A stretch of DNA of 64,000 nucleotides from the NCBI RefSeq assembly GCF_008801575.1, contig NZ_VZPL01000023.1:1-64000 (forward strand), given 5' to 3'. The position numbers and the translations under genes were made by a program. The notes under the pieces were generated by a model. The model was not told where the DNA came from, ran no database searches, and saw only the letters and a program-made list of their open reading frames with translations. Within the stretch, counting starts at the first letter, position 1, and every line of letters begins with the position of its first letter. Positions 33,977-47,292 of this stretch are shown piece by piece. Origin of the DNA: Xanthomonas cissicola (GTDB lineage: Bacteria; Pseudomonadota; Gammaproteobacteria; Xanthomonadales; Xanthomonadaceae).

Positions 33977-35560
33977 ATGGTTGCCATGATGCCGCTTCAC
34001 GCTACTACCGCACGCTTAGAGCGCAGTACGCTGCTCCCGACTCTGAAGAAGAGCGGGCGGCCGCGTGATGCGCGTGGCCGCTTCATCCGCCACCACGAGC
34101 GCTTGCCGGTCTCGTTGGCAGACACGCGCGGCGCCTTGTTCGTGGTGTCGGAAATGGCGGACTTCATCAAGGCTGGCGGGTTGGGCGACGTGGCGGCCGC
34201 GCTGCCGCGCGCGCTGCGCCACCGCTACGACGTCCGCGTGCTGATTCCTGGCTACCGTGCCGTGCTCGAGCGCGCAGGCAAGGTGGAGATCGTTGGTCGC
34301 GTGTTGGCGCATGCCGCGCTGCCGGCTTGCGACATCGGTCGCATCGTGCAATCGGACGGGCTGCCGATCTACATCCTGTTGTCCAAGGAACTGTTCGAGC
34401 GCGACGGCTCGCCCTATGTGAGCACCAGCGGTTCGGAGTTCGAAGACAACGCGATTCGCTTTGCCACCTTGTCGCATGCCGCCGCGCAGATCGCGGCCGG
34501 CCATGCCGGCCTGGGCTGGAAGCCGCGCCTGCTGCATCTGAACGACTGGCCGTGCGCGCTGGCGGCCGGCTATGTGCGCTGGTCCGGCGGCACCACGCCG
34601 TGCCTGCTGACCATCCATAACCTGGCCTACCAGGGCCTGGTGCCGTATTCGATGGCCGCCGCGCTGGGCATCCCCGCCGAGCGGGTGGCCGAGTTGGAGT
34701 TCTACGGGCAGATGTCGTTCCTGCGCGGCGGCATCGTCAATGCCGACCACGTCAACACGGTCAGCGTCAGCTACGCCAAGCAGATCACCGGCCCGGCACA
34801 GGGCTGCGGCCTGGACCGGCTGTTGGCCGGGCGCGCCGCCAAGGGCGCGCTCACCGGCATCGTCAACGGCATCGACGCCAGCTGGGACCCGCGCACCGAC
34901 CAATACCTGGATTCGCACTTCAGCGTGAACCAATGGCAGGGCCGCCAGGCCAACGCAGCGCAGGTACGCAAGGCATTCGGGCTGCGCGAGAGCACTGGCC
35001 CACTGTTTGCGGTGGTCTCGCGGTTGGTGCATCAGAAGGGCCTTGATCTGATCTGCGAGGTTGCCCCGCAAATCGTGGCCGCTGGCGGCCAGATCGCGGT
35101 GATCGGCGGCGGCGAGCCGGAGATCGAACAGCAGGTGGCCGAGCTGACCAGGCGCTATCCCGGCCAGGTGGGCGCCTTCATCGGCTTCGAGGAAGGCCTA
35201 GCCCGGCGGATGTTCGCCGGTGCCGACTTCCTGCTGATGCCCTCGCGCTTCGAGCCCTGCGGCCTGAGCCAGATGTATGCGCAGCGCTTCGGCTGCCTGC
35301 CGATCGCCCACGCGACCGGCGGGCTGATCGACACGGTGGACGACGGCGTGACCGGCTTCCTGTTCCAGCACGCCAGCGTCGAAGCCCTGCGCCGCTGCCT
35401 GGAGCGCGCCTTCCGCACCTTCCGCCTGCCCAGCCTGTTGTCTGCGATGCGGCGCGCAGCCATGCTGCGTCCCAGCGGTTGGGACGTGGCAGGCAAGAAA
35501 TACCTCTCGCTCTACGAACACACCGCTGCCACCGCGCCCGCGCTCGCGACGGTGCCATGA
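33977..35560 (+). CDS. glgA: GlgA, glycogen synthase
   Basis: This 527-residue GT5 enzyme elongates alpha-1,4-glucan from ADP-glucose. The sequence shows the substrate-binding [16 protein letters not shown] (the KxGGL motif), the [10 protein letters not shown] segment and the C-terminal catalytic region [18 protein letters not shown]. It carries about 50 extra N-terminal residues before the GT5 fold, basic and possibly start-related; [10 protein letters not shown] offers several Met codons (33977, 33986, 33989). It is the first gene of the glycogen/trehalose operon and overlaps glgB by four bases. No glgC (ADP-glucose synthesis) is present in the window. Confidence 0.95.
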   Translation: MVAMMPLHATTARLERSTLLPTLKKSGRPRDARGRFIRHHERLPVSLADTRGALFVVSEMADFIKAGGLGDVAAALPRALRHRYDVRVLIPGYRAVLERAGKVEIVGRVLAHAALPACDIGRIVQSDGLPIYILLSKELFERDGSPYVSTSGSEFEDNAIRFATLSHAAAQIAAGHAGLGWKPRLLHLNDWPCALAAGYVRWSGGTTPCLLTIHNLAYQGLVPYSMAAALGIPAERVAELEFYGQMSFLRGGIVNADHVNTVSVSYAKQITGPAQGCGLDRLLAGRAAKGALTGIVNGIDASWDPRTDQYLDSHFSVNQWQGRQANAAQVRKAFGLRESTGPLFAVVSRLVHQKGLDLICEVAPQIVAAGGQIAVIGGGEPEIEQQVAELTRRYPGQVGAFIGFEEGLARRMFAGADFLLMPSRFEPCGLSQMYAQRFGCLPIAHATGGLIDTVDDGVTGFLFQHASVEALRRCLERAFRTFRLPSLLSAMRRAAMLRPSGWDVAGKKYLSLYEHTAATAPALATVP

Positions 35561-37788
35561 GCGAACGGCAGGGCGGGCAGGAGCAGCGCACGGAAGCGGA
35601 CGGCGTGACCACGGAAGGGATCTCGGAAATGTCGCAGACCCTGCAAGCCCTGGCCGACGGCTTGCCGGCCGATGCCTTTGCGGTCCTTGGACCAAAGCTG
35701 CTGGCCGATGGCCGCCGTCAGGTGCGGGTGTTGGCCCCGGGTGCCGAGGCGATGGGCTTGATCGACCCCCGCGGCAAGCTGCTCGCGCGCATGCAGGCCA
35801 GCGCCATCGATGGCGTCTTCGAAGGCACTCTGGCGGTCGATGGGCCGTACCGGCTGCGTATCGTGTGGCCAGACCGGGTGCAGGAGGTCGAAGACCCGTA
35901 CGCGTTTGCGGCCACGCTGGACGAATCGCTGTTGCTGCAGATCGCTGCAGGCGACGGCCAGGCGTTGCGCCGTGCGCTGGGCGCGCAGCATCTCCACTGT
36001 GGCGACGTGCCGGGCGTGCGCTTCGCGCTGTGGGCACCCCATGCCCAGCGCGTGGCGGTGGTCGGCGACTTCAACGGATGGGACGTGCGGCGGCATCCGA
36101 TGCGGCAGCGCATCGGTGGCTTCTGGGAACTCTTCCTGCCGCGCGTGGACGCTGGCGCCCGGTACAAATATGCCGTCACCGCAGCCGATGGGCGGGTGCT
36201 GCTCAAGGCCGACCCGGTGGCGCGGCAGACCGAATTGCCGCCGGCAACCGCATCGGTGGTGCCCAGCGCCGCCACATTCGCCTGGACCGATGCGGCCTGG
36301 ATGGCCAACCGCGACCCCGGCGCCGTGCCGGCGCCGCTGTCGATCTACGAGGTGCATGCCGCGTCCTGGCGTCGCGACGGACACAACCAGCCGCTGGACT
36401 GGCCGACCCTGGCCGAGCAGTTGATTCCCTATGTGCAGCAGCTCGGCTTCACCCATATCGAATTGCTGCCGATCACCGAACACCCGTTTGGCGGTTCATG
36501 GGGCTATCAGCCGCTGGGCCTGTATGCGCCCACCGCGCGCCATGGCAGCCCGGACGGCTTTGCGCAGTTCGTCGACGCCTGCCATCGCGCCGGTATCGGC
36601 GTGATCCTGGATTGGGTCAGCGCGCACTTTCCCGATGACGCGCACGGGCTGGCCCAGTTCGACGGCGCCGCGCTGTATGAGCATGCCGACCCGCGCGAAG
36701 GCATGCATCGCGACTGGAATACGCTGATCTACAACTACGGCCGGCCGGAAGTGACCGCTTACCTGCTGGGCAGCGCGCTGGAATGGATCGAGCATTACCA
36801 CCTCGACGGCCTGCGCGTGGATGCGGTGGCCTCGATGCTGTATCGCGACTACGGCCGTGCCGAAGGCGAGTGGGTGCCCAACGCGCATGGCGGCCGCGAG
36901 AATCTGGAGGCGGTCGCGTTCCTGCGCCAGCTCAACCGCGACATCGCCACGCAGTTCCCCGGCGTGCTCACCATCGCCGAAGAATCGACCGCCTGGCCGG
37001 GCGTGACCGCCGCGATCAGCGATGGCGGCCTGGGCTTCACGCACAAATGGAACATGGGCTGGATGCACGACACGCTGGGCTACATGCAGCGCGACCCGGC
37101 CGAACGTGCGCATCACCATAGCCAGCTCACCTTCGGGCTGGTGTACGCATTCGACGAACGCTTCGTGTTGCCGCTCTCGCACGATGAAGTGGTGCACGGC
37201 ACCGGTGGCCTGCTCGGGCAGATGCCGGGCGACGACTGGCGCCGCTTCGCCAACCTGCGCGCCTATCTGGCGCTGATGTGGGCGCACCCGGGCGACAAAC
37301 TGCTGTTCATGGGCGCCGAATTCGGGCAATGGGCCGACTGGAATCACGACCAGTCGCTGGATTGGCATCTGCTGGATGGCGTGCGGCATCGTGGCATGCA
37401 GCAACTGGTGGGCGATCTCAACGCCGCACTGCGCCGCACGCCGGCGCTGTATCGCGGCACCCATCGCGCTGAAGGCTTCGACTGGAGCGTGGCCGACGAT
37501 GCGCGCAACAGCGTGCTGGCGTTCGTCCGCCACGATCCTGACGGTGGCGCACCGTTGCTGGCAGTGAGCAACCTCACCCCGCAACCGCACCACGACTATC
37601 ACGTGGGGGTGCCGCGTGCCGGCCTCTGGCGCGAGATCCTCAACACCGACAGTGCCCATTACGGCGGCAGCAACCTCGGAAACAGCGGTCGCTTGGCGAC
37701 CGAGCCGGTGGGCATGCATGGGCATGCGCAACGTCTGCGCCTGACCCTGCCGCCGCTGGCCACGATCTATCTGCAAGCGGAGAAATAA
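35557..37788 (+). CDS. glgB: GlgB, 1,4-alpha-glucan branching enzyme
   Basis: This 743-residue enzyme has an N-terminal carbohydrate-binding module (about 120-225), a GH13 barrel and a C-terminal beta domain. The catalytic Asp is in [12 protein letters not shown], the Glu in LTIAEEST and the transition-state His/Asp in [11 protein letters not shown]. It adds alpha-1,6 branches to glycogen. The ATG at 35557 overlaps the glgA stop (ATGA); an in-frame start inside glgA is unlikely. treZ starts two bases after its stop, so all are probably on one transcript. Confidence 0.95.
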   Translation: MSERQGGQEQRTEADGVTTEGISEMSQTLQALADGLPADAFAVLGPKLLADGRRQVRVLAPGAEAMGLIDPRGKLLARMQASAIDGVFEGTLAVDGPYRLRIVWPDRVQEVEDPYAFAATLDESLLLQIAAGDGQALRRALGAQHLHCGDVPGVRFALWAPHAQRVAVVGDFNGWDVRRHPMRQRIGGFWELFLPRVDAGARYKYAVTAADGRVLLKADPVARQTELPPATASVVPSAATFAWTDAAWMANRDPGAVPAPLSIYEVHAASWRRDGHNQPLDWPTLAEQLIPYVQQLGFTHIELLPITEHPFGGSWGYQPLGLYAPTARHGSPDGFAQFVDACHRAGIGVILDWVSAHFPDDAHGLAQFDGAALYEHADPREGMHRDWNTLIYNYGRPEVTAYLLGSALEWIEHYHLDGLRVDAVASMLYRDYGRAEGEWVPNAHGGRENLEAVAFLRQLNRDIATQFPGVLTIAEESTAWPGVTAAISDGGLGFTHKWNMGWMHDTLGYMQRDPAERAHHHSQLTFGLVYAFDERFVLPLSHDEVVHGTGGLLGQMPGDDWRRFANLRAYLALMWAHPGDKLLFMGAEFGQWADWNHDQSLDWHLLDGVRHRGMQQLVGDLNAALRRTPALYRGTHRAEGFDWSVADDARNSVLAFVRHDPDGGAPLLAVSNLTPQPHHDYHVGVPRAGLWREILNTDSAHYGGSNLGNSGRLATEPVGMHGHAQRLRLTLPPLATIYLQAEK

Positions 37789-37790
37789 CA

Positions 37791-39548
37791 ATGAACCAGC
37801 GCGATGCGATCACACCGGCCTGGGGCGCCTGGCCGGCGGGTGAGGGACAGGTGCGCTTTGCGCTCTGGGCTCCAGAAGCCAAGAACGTGGACGTGGTCTT
37901 CGCCAACGGCGCGCGCAGCGCGCTGCAGGCGGGACAGGACGGTTTCTTCAGCGCCCTCATCGACTGCGCCGCCGATGCGCGTTACCGCTACAGCGTCGAC
38001 GGCGGCGAGCCGGTCCCGGACCCGGCCTCACGCTGGCAGCCCGAAGGCGTGCACGGCCCCAGCGCGGTACAGCCAACCGACGGCTATGCCTGGCAAAACA
38101 CCCAGTGGCAGGGGCGGCCGTGGGACGAGGCGGTGATCTATGAAGTGCATGTCGGCACGTGCGGCGGCTATGCCGGTGTGCAGGCGCAATTGCCGCAGCT
38201 GGCGGCAATGGGCATCACCGCCGTCGAACTGATGCCGTTGAGCGCGTTTCCCGGCGCGCACAACTGGGGCTACGACGGCGTACTGCCGTATGCACCGGTG
38301 GAAGCCTATGGCACACCGGACGAACTGAAGGCGCTGATCGATGCCGCGCACGGACACGGCCTGATGGTGTTGCTGGATGTGGTCTACAACCACTTCGGCC
38401 CGGACGGCAATTACCTGCACAGCTACGCCGCGCCGTTCTTCAACGAAGACAAGCCCACCCCGTGGGGCGCGGCGATCGATTTCCGCAAGCCGCCGGTGCA
38501 GCGGTATTTTCTCGATAACGCGTTGATGTGGCTGCACGAATACGGTTTCGACGGCCTGCGCCTGGATGCGGTGCATGCGATATCGCCGAACGCGTTCCTG
38601 GATACCTTGCGCGAGACCATCGAGGCCAGCCTGCCGGCCGGGCGGCACGTGCATCTGGTGCTGGAAAACGAGGCCAACCAGGCCTCGCAACTGCAGCGTG
38701 GCTATACCGCGCAGTGGGACGACGACTTCCATAACGCACTGCATGTGCTGCTCACTGGCGAAGAGGAAGGCTATTACGCTGCGTTCGCCGACAAGCCGAC
38801 TGAACACCTGGCGCGCGTGCTGGGCGAAGGGTTTGCCTATCAGGGCGAGCCAGACCCGCGCGGCCATGTGCGGGGCGAACCCAGTGGCGCCTTGCCACCG
38901 CACAAGTTCGTGGTGTTTGCGCAGAATCACGACCAGATCGGCAACCGCGCCCGCGGCGAGCGGCTGACCGTGCTGGTGTCGCCGCAACGTTTGCGCGCGG
39001 CCTTGGCGCTGACCGCATTGACGCCGATGATTCCGCTGTTCTTCATGGGCGAACCGTGGGGTGCCAAGCAACCGTTCCTGTTCTTCACCGACTTCGGCCC
39101 ACCGTTGGACGAGGCGGTGCGCGAAGGGCGTCGGCGCGAGTTCGCGCACTTCGCCGCGTTTGCCGATGAAGCCCAGCGCGCCACCATTCCGGACCCGAAC
39201 AGCCATGCCACGTTCGCGGCCTCGCGTTCGCCGATTGCCGATGCCGCGCATGGCGACGGCGCGCAGTGGGCAAGCTGGTTCAAGGCGCTGCTGGACGTGC
39301 GTCGTCAGTGGCTGGTGCCGGGGCTGGCGCAAGCGCGCGCCGTGCGTGCCAGCGTGCTGGCCGATGGCGCGGTGACCGCCACCTGGGAGTTGCCGGACGG
39401 GCTGTGGCATATCGCCTTCAATGTCGGCACACAGCCGGTGCCATTGCCGCCGCTGCGCGGACGCGTGGCGCATGTCGAAAACGTGGCTGCCGATGCGCAG
39501 CAATTGCCGGTCGATGGCTTCATCGCCTGGCACGAGGCGCAGGCATGA
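37791..39548 (+). CDS. treZ: TreZ, malto-oligosyltrehalose trehalohydrolase
   Basis: This 585-residue GH13 enzyme cleaves trehalose from the maltooligosyl-trehalose made by TreY. An N-terminal CBM48 module is followed by the barrel with YEVHVGTCGGY, catalytic Asp in DGLRLDAVHAI, Glu in LVLENEANQ and NHDQIGNRARGERL. Its length matches TreZ. It starts two bases after the glgB stop, and its stop overlaps the malQ ATG. Confidence 0.94.
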   Translation: MNQRDAITPAWGAWPAGEGQVRFALWAPEAKNVDVVFANGARSALQAGQDGFFSALIDCAADARYRYSVDGGEPVPDPASRWQPEGVHGPSAVQPTDGYAWQNTQWQGRPWDEAVIYEVHVGTCGGYAGVQAQLPQLAAMGITAVELMPLSAFPGAHNWGYDGVLPYAPVEAYGTPDELKALIDAAHGHGLMVLLDVVYNHFGPDGNYLHSYAAPFFNEDKPTPWGAAIDFRKPPVQRYFLDNALMWLHEYGFDGLRLDAVHAISPNAFLDTLRETIEASLPAGRHVHLVLENEANQASQLQRGYTAQWDDDFHNALHVLLTGEEEGYYAAFADKPTEHLARVLGEGFAYQGEPDPRGHVRGEPSGALPPHKFVVFAQNHDQIGNRARGERLTVLVSPQRLRAALALTALTPMIPLFFMGEPWGAKQPFLFFTDFGPPLDEAVREGRRREFAHFAAFADEAQRATIPDPNSHATFAASRSPIADAAHGDGAQWASWFKALLDVRRQWLVPGLAQARAVRASVLADGAVTATWELPDGLWHIAFNVGTQPVPLPPLRGRVAHVENVAADAQQLPVDGFIAWHEAQA

Positions 39549-41494
39549 GTGCGCGCGATCACGGTGGGGACGACCTCGGTACCCTGGCCGCCGCGGCCGG
39601 GGTGATGGTGGATTGGGTGGATGCCAGCGACCAGCCGCGGCAGGTCTGCGAGCAATCGGTACATGCAGTGCTCAGCGCGTTGGAACTGCCGGCCGCCACC
39701 GCGGCGCAACGCGCCGATAGCCTGCGCCGCTGCCAGGCGCAGGCCGACGAGCCGGCGCCGCTGCTGACGGTGCAGGTGGGCCAGCCGCTGCCGTTGCGCG
39801 TGGCGGCACACGCCGGTGGCCGCTGGACCGACGACAGTGGCGCCAGCGAAGACGCACGCGCCGATGCGCAAGGACACCTGCGCGCGCCGCAGCGTTTCGG
39901 TTACTGGACGCTGCAGATCGGCGCGATCACCCAGCAGGTGGCCGTGGCGCCGCCACGCTGCTTCAGCGTGGCCGATGCCTGTGGCCAACCATCGCCGCGT
40001 GCCTGGGGCATGGCGCTGCAGGTGTACTCGGCACGCAGCCTGGATGACGGCGGTATCGGCGATGCCGCCGGCACGGTGGAATGGTTGCGGTACGCGGCCT
40101 TGGCCGGCGCCGACGCCCTGGCATTGAGTCCGGTGCACGCCTCGCGCCCGGTGACGGGCGGTTACAGCCCGTATTCGCCCAGCGATCGCCGCTTTCTCGA
40201 TCCCTTGCATGCCGCACCGGTGCGCATCCTTGGCGAACTGGCGCTGGATGCAATCAACGCGGTGCCCGGCCTGCGCGAACGTTTCGATGGCTTGCACAAC
40301 GCTGCATTGATCGACTGGCAGGCCTCGGCGCACGCCAAGTGGGAATTGCTGCGCCAGTTGTACACGCGTGTTTCGCCCGATCATGCCGATCTGGTCGCCT
40401 TCCGCAACGCAGGCGGCGCAGCGCTGCAGGGCTTTGCACGCTTTGCTGCGCAGGATTTCGGCGACAACGATCCGCAGCTGCATGTGTTCACGCAATGGCT
40501 GGCAGCGCGCAGCTGGTCCGATGCGCAACGCGAGGCGCACGAGCGCGGCATGAAGATCGGTTTGATCGCCGATCTGGCTGTGGGTTTCGACCCCAACGGC
40601 GCCGAAGCCGCTGCAGCAGCCGACACCGTGCTGCGCGGCCTGGTACTGGGCGCGCCGCCGGATGCCTTCAATGCCGATGGTCAGCATTGGGGCATCGGTG
40701 CGTATTCGCCCACCGCGCTGCGGCGCAGCGGCTACGCGCCGTATATCGCGCTGCTGCGCGCGGTGCTGCGCGACCGCGGCGGCATCCGCATCGATCACAT
40801 CCTGGGCCTGATGCGGCTATGGGTGGTGCCCGATGGCGCCAGCTCCAACGAAGGTGCGTATCTGGCCTACCCGTTGCACGATCTGCTCAACCTGCTCGCG
40901 CTGGAATCGTGGCGGCACCGGGCGATCGTCATCGGCGAGGATCTGGGCGTGGTGCCGCCGGGTATCCGCGAAGAACTCTCGCAGCGTGGGGTGATGGGCA
41001 TCGATGTGTTGATGTTCACTCGCAACGAAGATGGCGCATTCGTCTCGCCGGCGCTGTGGCGGCCGGACGCGATCGCCACCACCACCACGCACGATCTGCC
41101 CACGCTCACCGGCTGGCGCACCGGCCGCGATATCGAATGGCGGCGCAAGCTGGAATTGATCCAGCCTGCACAGGCCAGCGACGATGCCGCCGCGCGCGAC
41201 AAGGATGTGGCACGGCTGGATGCCGCTGTCGAACACGCCGGCCTGAGCAATGCGCGCGACCCGCTGCTGGGCGCGTTGCGCTTCACCGCCAGCAGTGTCT
41301 CGCCGCTGGCCTTGTTGCCGGTGGAAGACGCACTGGCCCTGGACGAACAACCCAACCTGCCGGGCACCGTCGAAGTGCATCCCAACTGGCGTCGACGCCT
41401 GCCCGATCCCCTGCCGCATGCGCGCCTGAGTTCGGCGCTGCAGGGCTTTGCCGAGGCGCGTCGCGTCGCGGCCGTTTCGGAACCGCATCCATGA
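39545..41494 (+). CDS. malQ: MalQ, 4-alpha-glucanotransferase
   Basis: This 649-residue GH77 amylomaltase rearranges maltodextrins. An N-terminal about 140-residue domain precedes the barrel. Catalytic segments are GGIRIDHILGLMRLW (Asp nucleophile), VIGEDLGVVPPG (acid/base Glu region) and TTTTHDLPTLTGW. The start at 39545 overlaps the treZ stop by four bases, and the stop overlaps treY likewise. In this operon it likely recycles short maltodextrins into TreY substrates. Confidence 0.93.
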   Translation: MSARDHGGDDLGTLAAAAGVMVDWVDASDQPRQVCEQSVHAVLSALELPAATAAQRADSLRRCQAQADEPAPLLTVQVGQPLPLRVAAHAGGRWTDDSGASEDARADAQGHLRAPQRFGYWTLQIGAITQQVAVAPPRCFSVADACGQPSPRAWGMALQVYSARSLDDGGIGDAAGTVEWLRYAALAGADALALSPVHASRPVTGGYSPYSPSDRRFLDPLHAAPVRILGELALDAINAVPGLRERFDGLHNAALIDWQASAHAKWELLRQLYTRVSPDHADLVAFRNAGGAALQGFARFAAQDFGDNDPQLHVFTQWLAARSWSDAQREAHERGMKIGLIADLAVGFDPNGAEAAAAADTVLRGLVLGAPPDAFNADGQHWGIGAYSPTALRRSGYAPYIALLRAVLRDRGGIRIDHILGLMRLWVVPDGASSNEGAYLAYPLHDLLNLLALESWRHRAIVIGEDLGVVPPGIREELSQRGVMGIDVLMFTRNEDGAFVSPALWRPDAIATTTTHDLPTLTGWRTGRDIEWRRKLELIQPAQASDDAAARDKDVARLDAAVEHAGLSNARDPLLGALRFTASSVSPLALLPVEDALALDEQPNLPGTVEVHPNWRRRLPDPLPHARLSSALQGFAEARRVAAVSEPHP

Positions 41495-44100
41495 TCGACC
41501 TCCGCGCTACCGCCCGCCTGCAGCTGCATGCCGGCTTCACCCTGCACGATGCGCTCGCGCAGGTGCCGTACTACGCAGGCCTGGGCATCAGTCACCTGTA
41601 CCTGTCGCCGATCGGCACGGCCGTGCCGGGCTCTACGCACGGCTACGACAATATCGACCCGACCGTGGTCAATCCCGAACTCGGCGGCGAAGACGCCTTG
41701 GTGGCGCTCTCGCAGGCCGCGCGCGAACACGGCATGGGCCTGATCGCCGACATCGTGCCCAACCACATGGCCACGCATGCGCAGAATGGGTGGTGGTGGG
41801 ATGTGCTGCGCAATGGCCGCAGCGCCAGGCACGCCGACTGGTTCGACATCGATTGGCGCGCGCCCGGGCGCGACGGCAAGCTGTGGCTGGCAGTCCTGGA
41901 TCGCCCCTATGCGACGGCGCTGGCCGAAGGCCTGATCACGCTGGTGATCGAAGACGACGGCAGCGCAGCGTTGGCGCATTACGACCAGCGTTACCCGATT
42001 CGTCCGCAGACGCTGGACATCCCCGAAAAAGCCGCACGTGCGCAGTGGCTGCGCGACTACAACGACGGCGCCAAACGCGGCGACGGCCGCCTGCACAAGT
42101 TGATCGAACGCCAGCCGTATCGCCTGAACTGGTGGCGCGTGGGCAATGACATGCTCAACTACCGCCGCTTCTTCGATATCACCTCGCTGGTGGCCTTGCG
42201 GGTGGAATTGCCGGCGGTGTTCGACGCGGTGCACGCGTTGCCGCTGCGGCTGGTGGCCGAAGGCCATCTGGACGGCTTGCGCATCGACCATGTGGATGGG
42301 CTCACCGACCCCACCGGCTATGTGCGCAAGTTGCGCAGCCGGCTGGATGCGGCCGGCCGCACGCGTGGGCTCAAGCCCGGCACATTGGGCCTATACCTGG
42401 AAAAGATCCTCGCACCGGGCGAGCACCTGCCGGCCGACTGGCCGTGCGATGGCACCACCGGTTACGACTTCATGGACCAGGTGGGCGGCGTGCTGCACGA
42501 CGCGGCCGGCTTCAAGCCATTGGCGCGCGCCTGGCAGAAGGTGAGCGGGCGCAGTGGCGACTTCGCGCAGGAAGAACGCACCGCCCGCGATGAAATCCTG
42601 CGTGGCCCGCTGCAGAGCGAATTCAATCGCGCCGTGGGTGCATTGTCGGCGTTGGCGCGGCTGGATCCGCCCACGCGCGAGTTCAGCCCGCAGATGCTGG
42701 CGCGCGGCTTGTGCGTGTTGCTGCGCTGGTTCCCGGTGTACCGCACCTATGCCGGTGCCAAGGGCATCACCGGCAGCGAAGCGGAGCGTTTGCGCGCCAC
42801 CGCTGCAAAGGCGCGCGACGGGATGCCGGAGTCGATCGTGGCCGCCGTGGATGCGATCGAGCGGTGGCTGCTCGACGATGCCGGCGCAGACCGTGCGCAG
42901 ATCGCCTTGCGGCGCATCCTGCGCCGTCGCGTGGAGCAGCTGTCCGCACCGCTCAATGCCAAGGCGGTGGAAGACACCGCGTTCTACCGGCATGGCGTGC
43001 TGCTCTCGCGCAACGAGGTCGGCAGCCACCCCACCCATTTCGCCAACGAAGCGGCCGAGTTCCACGCGCAGAATCTCGAGCGTGCCAAGCATTACCCGCG
43101 CGCGTTGCTGGCCACCGCCACGCACGACCACAAGCGCGGCGAAGACCTGCGCATGCGGCTGGCGGTGTTGTCCGAGCAACCGCGCTGGTGGATCGAGCAG
43201 AGCGCCCAGTTCGATGCGCTGGCCGACGTGCTGGCATCGCCGGCCCTGGCCGGTGGCGACCAGCAGATGCTATGGCAGACCCTGGTGGCGGCGTGGCCGA
43301 TCGGCCTGGGCGCCGACCAAACCGAACCGCTTGCCGACTACGCCGAGCGCATCGCGCAATGGCTGCTCAAGGCGGTGCGCGAAGCCAAGCTGCACACCAG
43401 CTGGACCGACGGCTCGCCGGCCTATGAGCACGCCGTGCAGGCCACCGTGGAGCAGGTGCTGTGCAGCCGTGCCGGGCTGCCGCTGCGGCGCGCGCTGCTG
43501 CGCGCCAGCAACCACATCGCTGCCGCTGGCGCGCGCAACAGCCTGGTGCAAACCACCTTGCGCCTGACCGTGCCCGGCGTGCCCGACCTGTACCAGGGCA
43601 CCGAAGGCTGGGATCTGTCGCTGGTGGACCCGGACAACCGCCGCCCGGTCGACTACGCCCAGCGCCAGCAGTGGCTGCAGCAAGCGCGCGACTGGAACAC
43701 GTTGCTGCGCAGCTGGCGCGATGGCGCGGTCAAGGCGCGCCTGACGGCGCTGTTGCTGCAGTTGCGGCGCGAATTTCCAGCGCTGTTTGCGAAGGGCGAC
43801 TACCGGCCCTTGACCGTGACCGTCAGCGGCGATGCGCAGGTGCTGGCGTTCCGCCGCCAGTACCGCGGTCAGTCGCTGGTGGTGGCCGTCACGCGGCTGG
43901 GCGCTGGCGTCGAGGGCGAGGGCGATCTGCCGTTGCTGGTGGCGCCTGCCGCCTGGGGTCAGGCGTCGTTGGCATTGGGCGAGGGCACATACCGTAATGT
44001 GCTCGATGGCAGCACGCTGCAATCGCAGCGCGGCCGCGTGGCGCTATCTACGCTGTTTGCACGTGCGCCGGTGGCAGTGTTGTTGTCCCAAGAAAATTGA
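41491..44100 (+). CDS. treY: TreY, malto-oligosyltrehalose synthase
   Basis: This 869-residue GH13 enzyme converts the reducing end of maltodextrins to trehalose linkage. Family features are AGLGISHLYLSPIG, TVVNPELGGEDAL, LIADIVPNHMA, catalytic GLRIDHVDGLTDP and the C-terminal PGVPDLYQGTEGWDLSLVDPDNRR. It lies in a very long open frame, but the true start is ATG 41491, coupled to the malQ stop. It works with TreZ to make trehalose, an osmoprotectant and virulence-related sugar. Confidence 0.95.
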   Translation: MIDLRATARLQLHAGFTLHDALAQVPYYAGLGISHLYLSPIGTAVPGSTHGYDNIDPTVVNPELGGEDALVALSQAAREHGMGLIADIVPNHMATHAQNGWWWDVLRNGRSARHADWFDIDWRAPGRDGKLWLAVLDRPYATALAEGLITLVIEDDGSAALAHYDQRYPIRPQTLDIPEKAARAQWLRDYNDGAKRGDGRLHKLIERQPYRLNWWRVGNDMLNYRRFFDITSLVALRVELPAVFDAVHALPLRLVAEGHLDGLRIDHVDGLTDPTGYVRKLRSRLDAAGRTRGLKPGTLGLYLEKILAPGEHLPADWPCDGTTGYDFMDQVGGVLHDAAGFKPLARAWQKVSGRSGDFAQEERTARDEILRGPLQSEFNRAVGALSALARLDPPTREFSPQMLARGLCVLLRWFPVYRTYAGAKGITGSEAERLRATAAKARDGMPESIVAAVDAIERWLLDDAGADRAQIALRRILRRRVEQLSAPLNAKAVEDTAFYRHGVLLSRNEVGSHPTHFANEAAEFHAQNLERAKHYPRALLATATHDHKRGEDLRMRLAVLSEQPRWWIEQSAQFDALADVLASPALAGGDQQMLWQTLVAAWPIGLGADQTEPLADYAERIAQWLLKAVREAKLHTSWTDGSPAYEHAVQATVEQVLCSRAGLPLRRALLRASNHIAAAGARNSLVQTTLRLTVPGVPDLYQGTEGWDLSLVDPDNRRPVDYAQRQQWLQQARDWNTLLRSWRDGAVKARLTALLLQLRREFPALFAKGDYRPLTVTVSGDAQVLAFRRQYRGQSLVVAVTRLGAGVEGEGDLPLLVAPAAWGQASLALGEGTYRNVLDGSTLQSQRGRVALSTLFARAPVAVLLSQEN

Positions 44101-44122
44101 CCCCCCGAGAGAAACGTACGCA

Positions 44123-44308
44123 ATGAATGACATGGAACGGCAGGCGCGGCTTGCCCAGTTGGCACGGCAGATTTGGGAGGCGGAGGGCCGCCCGGACGGG
44201 CACGCGGACCGCCATTGGGCCATGGCCGAGCGGCTGGTGGAGGCTGAAGAGCGCGCCGCCGAACAGGCCGCCGAGTACGCGGCCACACCGATCGCTGCAC
44301 GCCAGTAA
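44123..44308 (+). CDS. Small DUF2934 protein
   Basis: This 61-residue charged helical protein contains the DUF2934 pattern: an N-terminal LARQIWEAEGRPDGHADRHW followed by AERLVEAEERAA. The family has unknown function and often lies beside glycogen or trehalose metabolism genes. It begins 22 bp after treY, with GAGAG before the ATG, and is followed after 117 bp by glgX. It is probably co-transcribed. Confidence 0.8.
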   Translation: MNDMERQARLAQLARQIWEAEGRPDGHADRHWAMAERLVEAEERAAEQAAEYAATPIAARQ

Positions 44309-44425
44309 CGGCGTGTCTGGCAGCGTGCATGGGCCGGCCTGTTGCGGGCCGGGCCATGTGCTGCGGATCGCTCCGCCAGTGCAAAATCGCGCACCGTTTG
44401 CGTTCACCGTTCTAAGGAGTCACCG

Positions 44426-46588
<2,163 letters not shown>

Positions 46589-46604
46589 TGGCGAGGATGG
46601 CCTG

Positions 46605-47237
46605 ATGGATGTCCTGTTGGCAGGGGCGACCGGCCTGGTCGGCAGGCACGTGCTGCAGCAATTGCTGGGCGATACGCGTTGCACCGGCGTGGTCGCGATC
46701 ACGCGGCGGCCGTTGGCGCAGATCCACCCCAAGTTGCGCAACCAGGTGATCGATTTCGAACGGCTCGATCACTGGACGGCACCGCGCATGGAAGCGGCCA
46801 TCTGTGCGTTGGGCAGCACGATGAAACAGGCCGGCTCGCGCGACGCGTTCTATCGTATCGACCACGATTACCCGCTCGCCATCGCACGCGCCGCCTGCGC
46901 GCAAGGCACCTCGGTCTTCGTGCTGAACTCCGCGGCCGGCGCCAACGCGCAGTCGCGCATCTTCTACAACCGCGTCAAGGGCGAGCTGGAACGCGATCTG
47001 GGCCAGATCGGCTTCCCCTCGCTCACCTTCGTACGGCCCGGGCTGATTGGCGGCGAACGCGAAGAACCTCGCACCGGCGAGCACATCGGCAGTATCGTCC
47101 TTGGCGCACTCGGCCCGCTCCTGCCGCGGCGTTTTCGCATCAATCCGGCCGAACGGATCGCGGCGGCGATGGTGTCTGCTGCGCTGGCACCGGCGCGGGG
47201 TGAGCACAGCGTCGAGGCGGCGGAGTTGGCTGGCTAA
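46605..47237 (+). CDS. NAD(P)-binding atypical SDR (NmrA/HTATIP2-like)
   Basis: This 210-residue protein has an N-terminal Rossmann motif (LLAGATGLVGRHVLQQLL), a conserved CALGSTMKQAGSRDAF segment, and FVLNSAAGANAQSRIFYNRVKGE carrying the YxxxK-like pair. The family reduces quinones or acts as a redox-sensing protein; the substrate is unknown. It starts 16 bp after glgX and may be read through from it. An in-frame Met at 46557 overlaps glgX, so 46605 was preferred. Confidence 0.82.
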   Translation: MDVLLAGATGLVGRHVLQQLLGDTRCTGVVAITRRPLAQIHPKLRNQVIDFERLDHWTAPRMEAAICALGSTMKQAGSRDAFYRIDHDYPLAIARAACAQGTSVFVLNSAAGANAQSRIFYNRVKGELERDLGQIGFPSLTFVRPGLIGGEREEPRTGEHIGSIVLGALGPLLPRRFRINPAERIAAAMVSAALAPARGEHSVEAAELAG

Positions 47238-47292
47238 CCCTGTCTCGCTTTTTGTTGCAAGGACGTCGGATACAGGCGACAAGCCGCCGTGT

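Noticed and set aside
40081-41490. Long plus-strand extension of the treY frame upstream of 41491
   Set aside because: It overlaps malQ entirely, is Arg/Cys-rich, and the treY family start at 41491 is coupled to the malQ stop.
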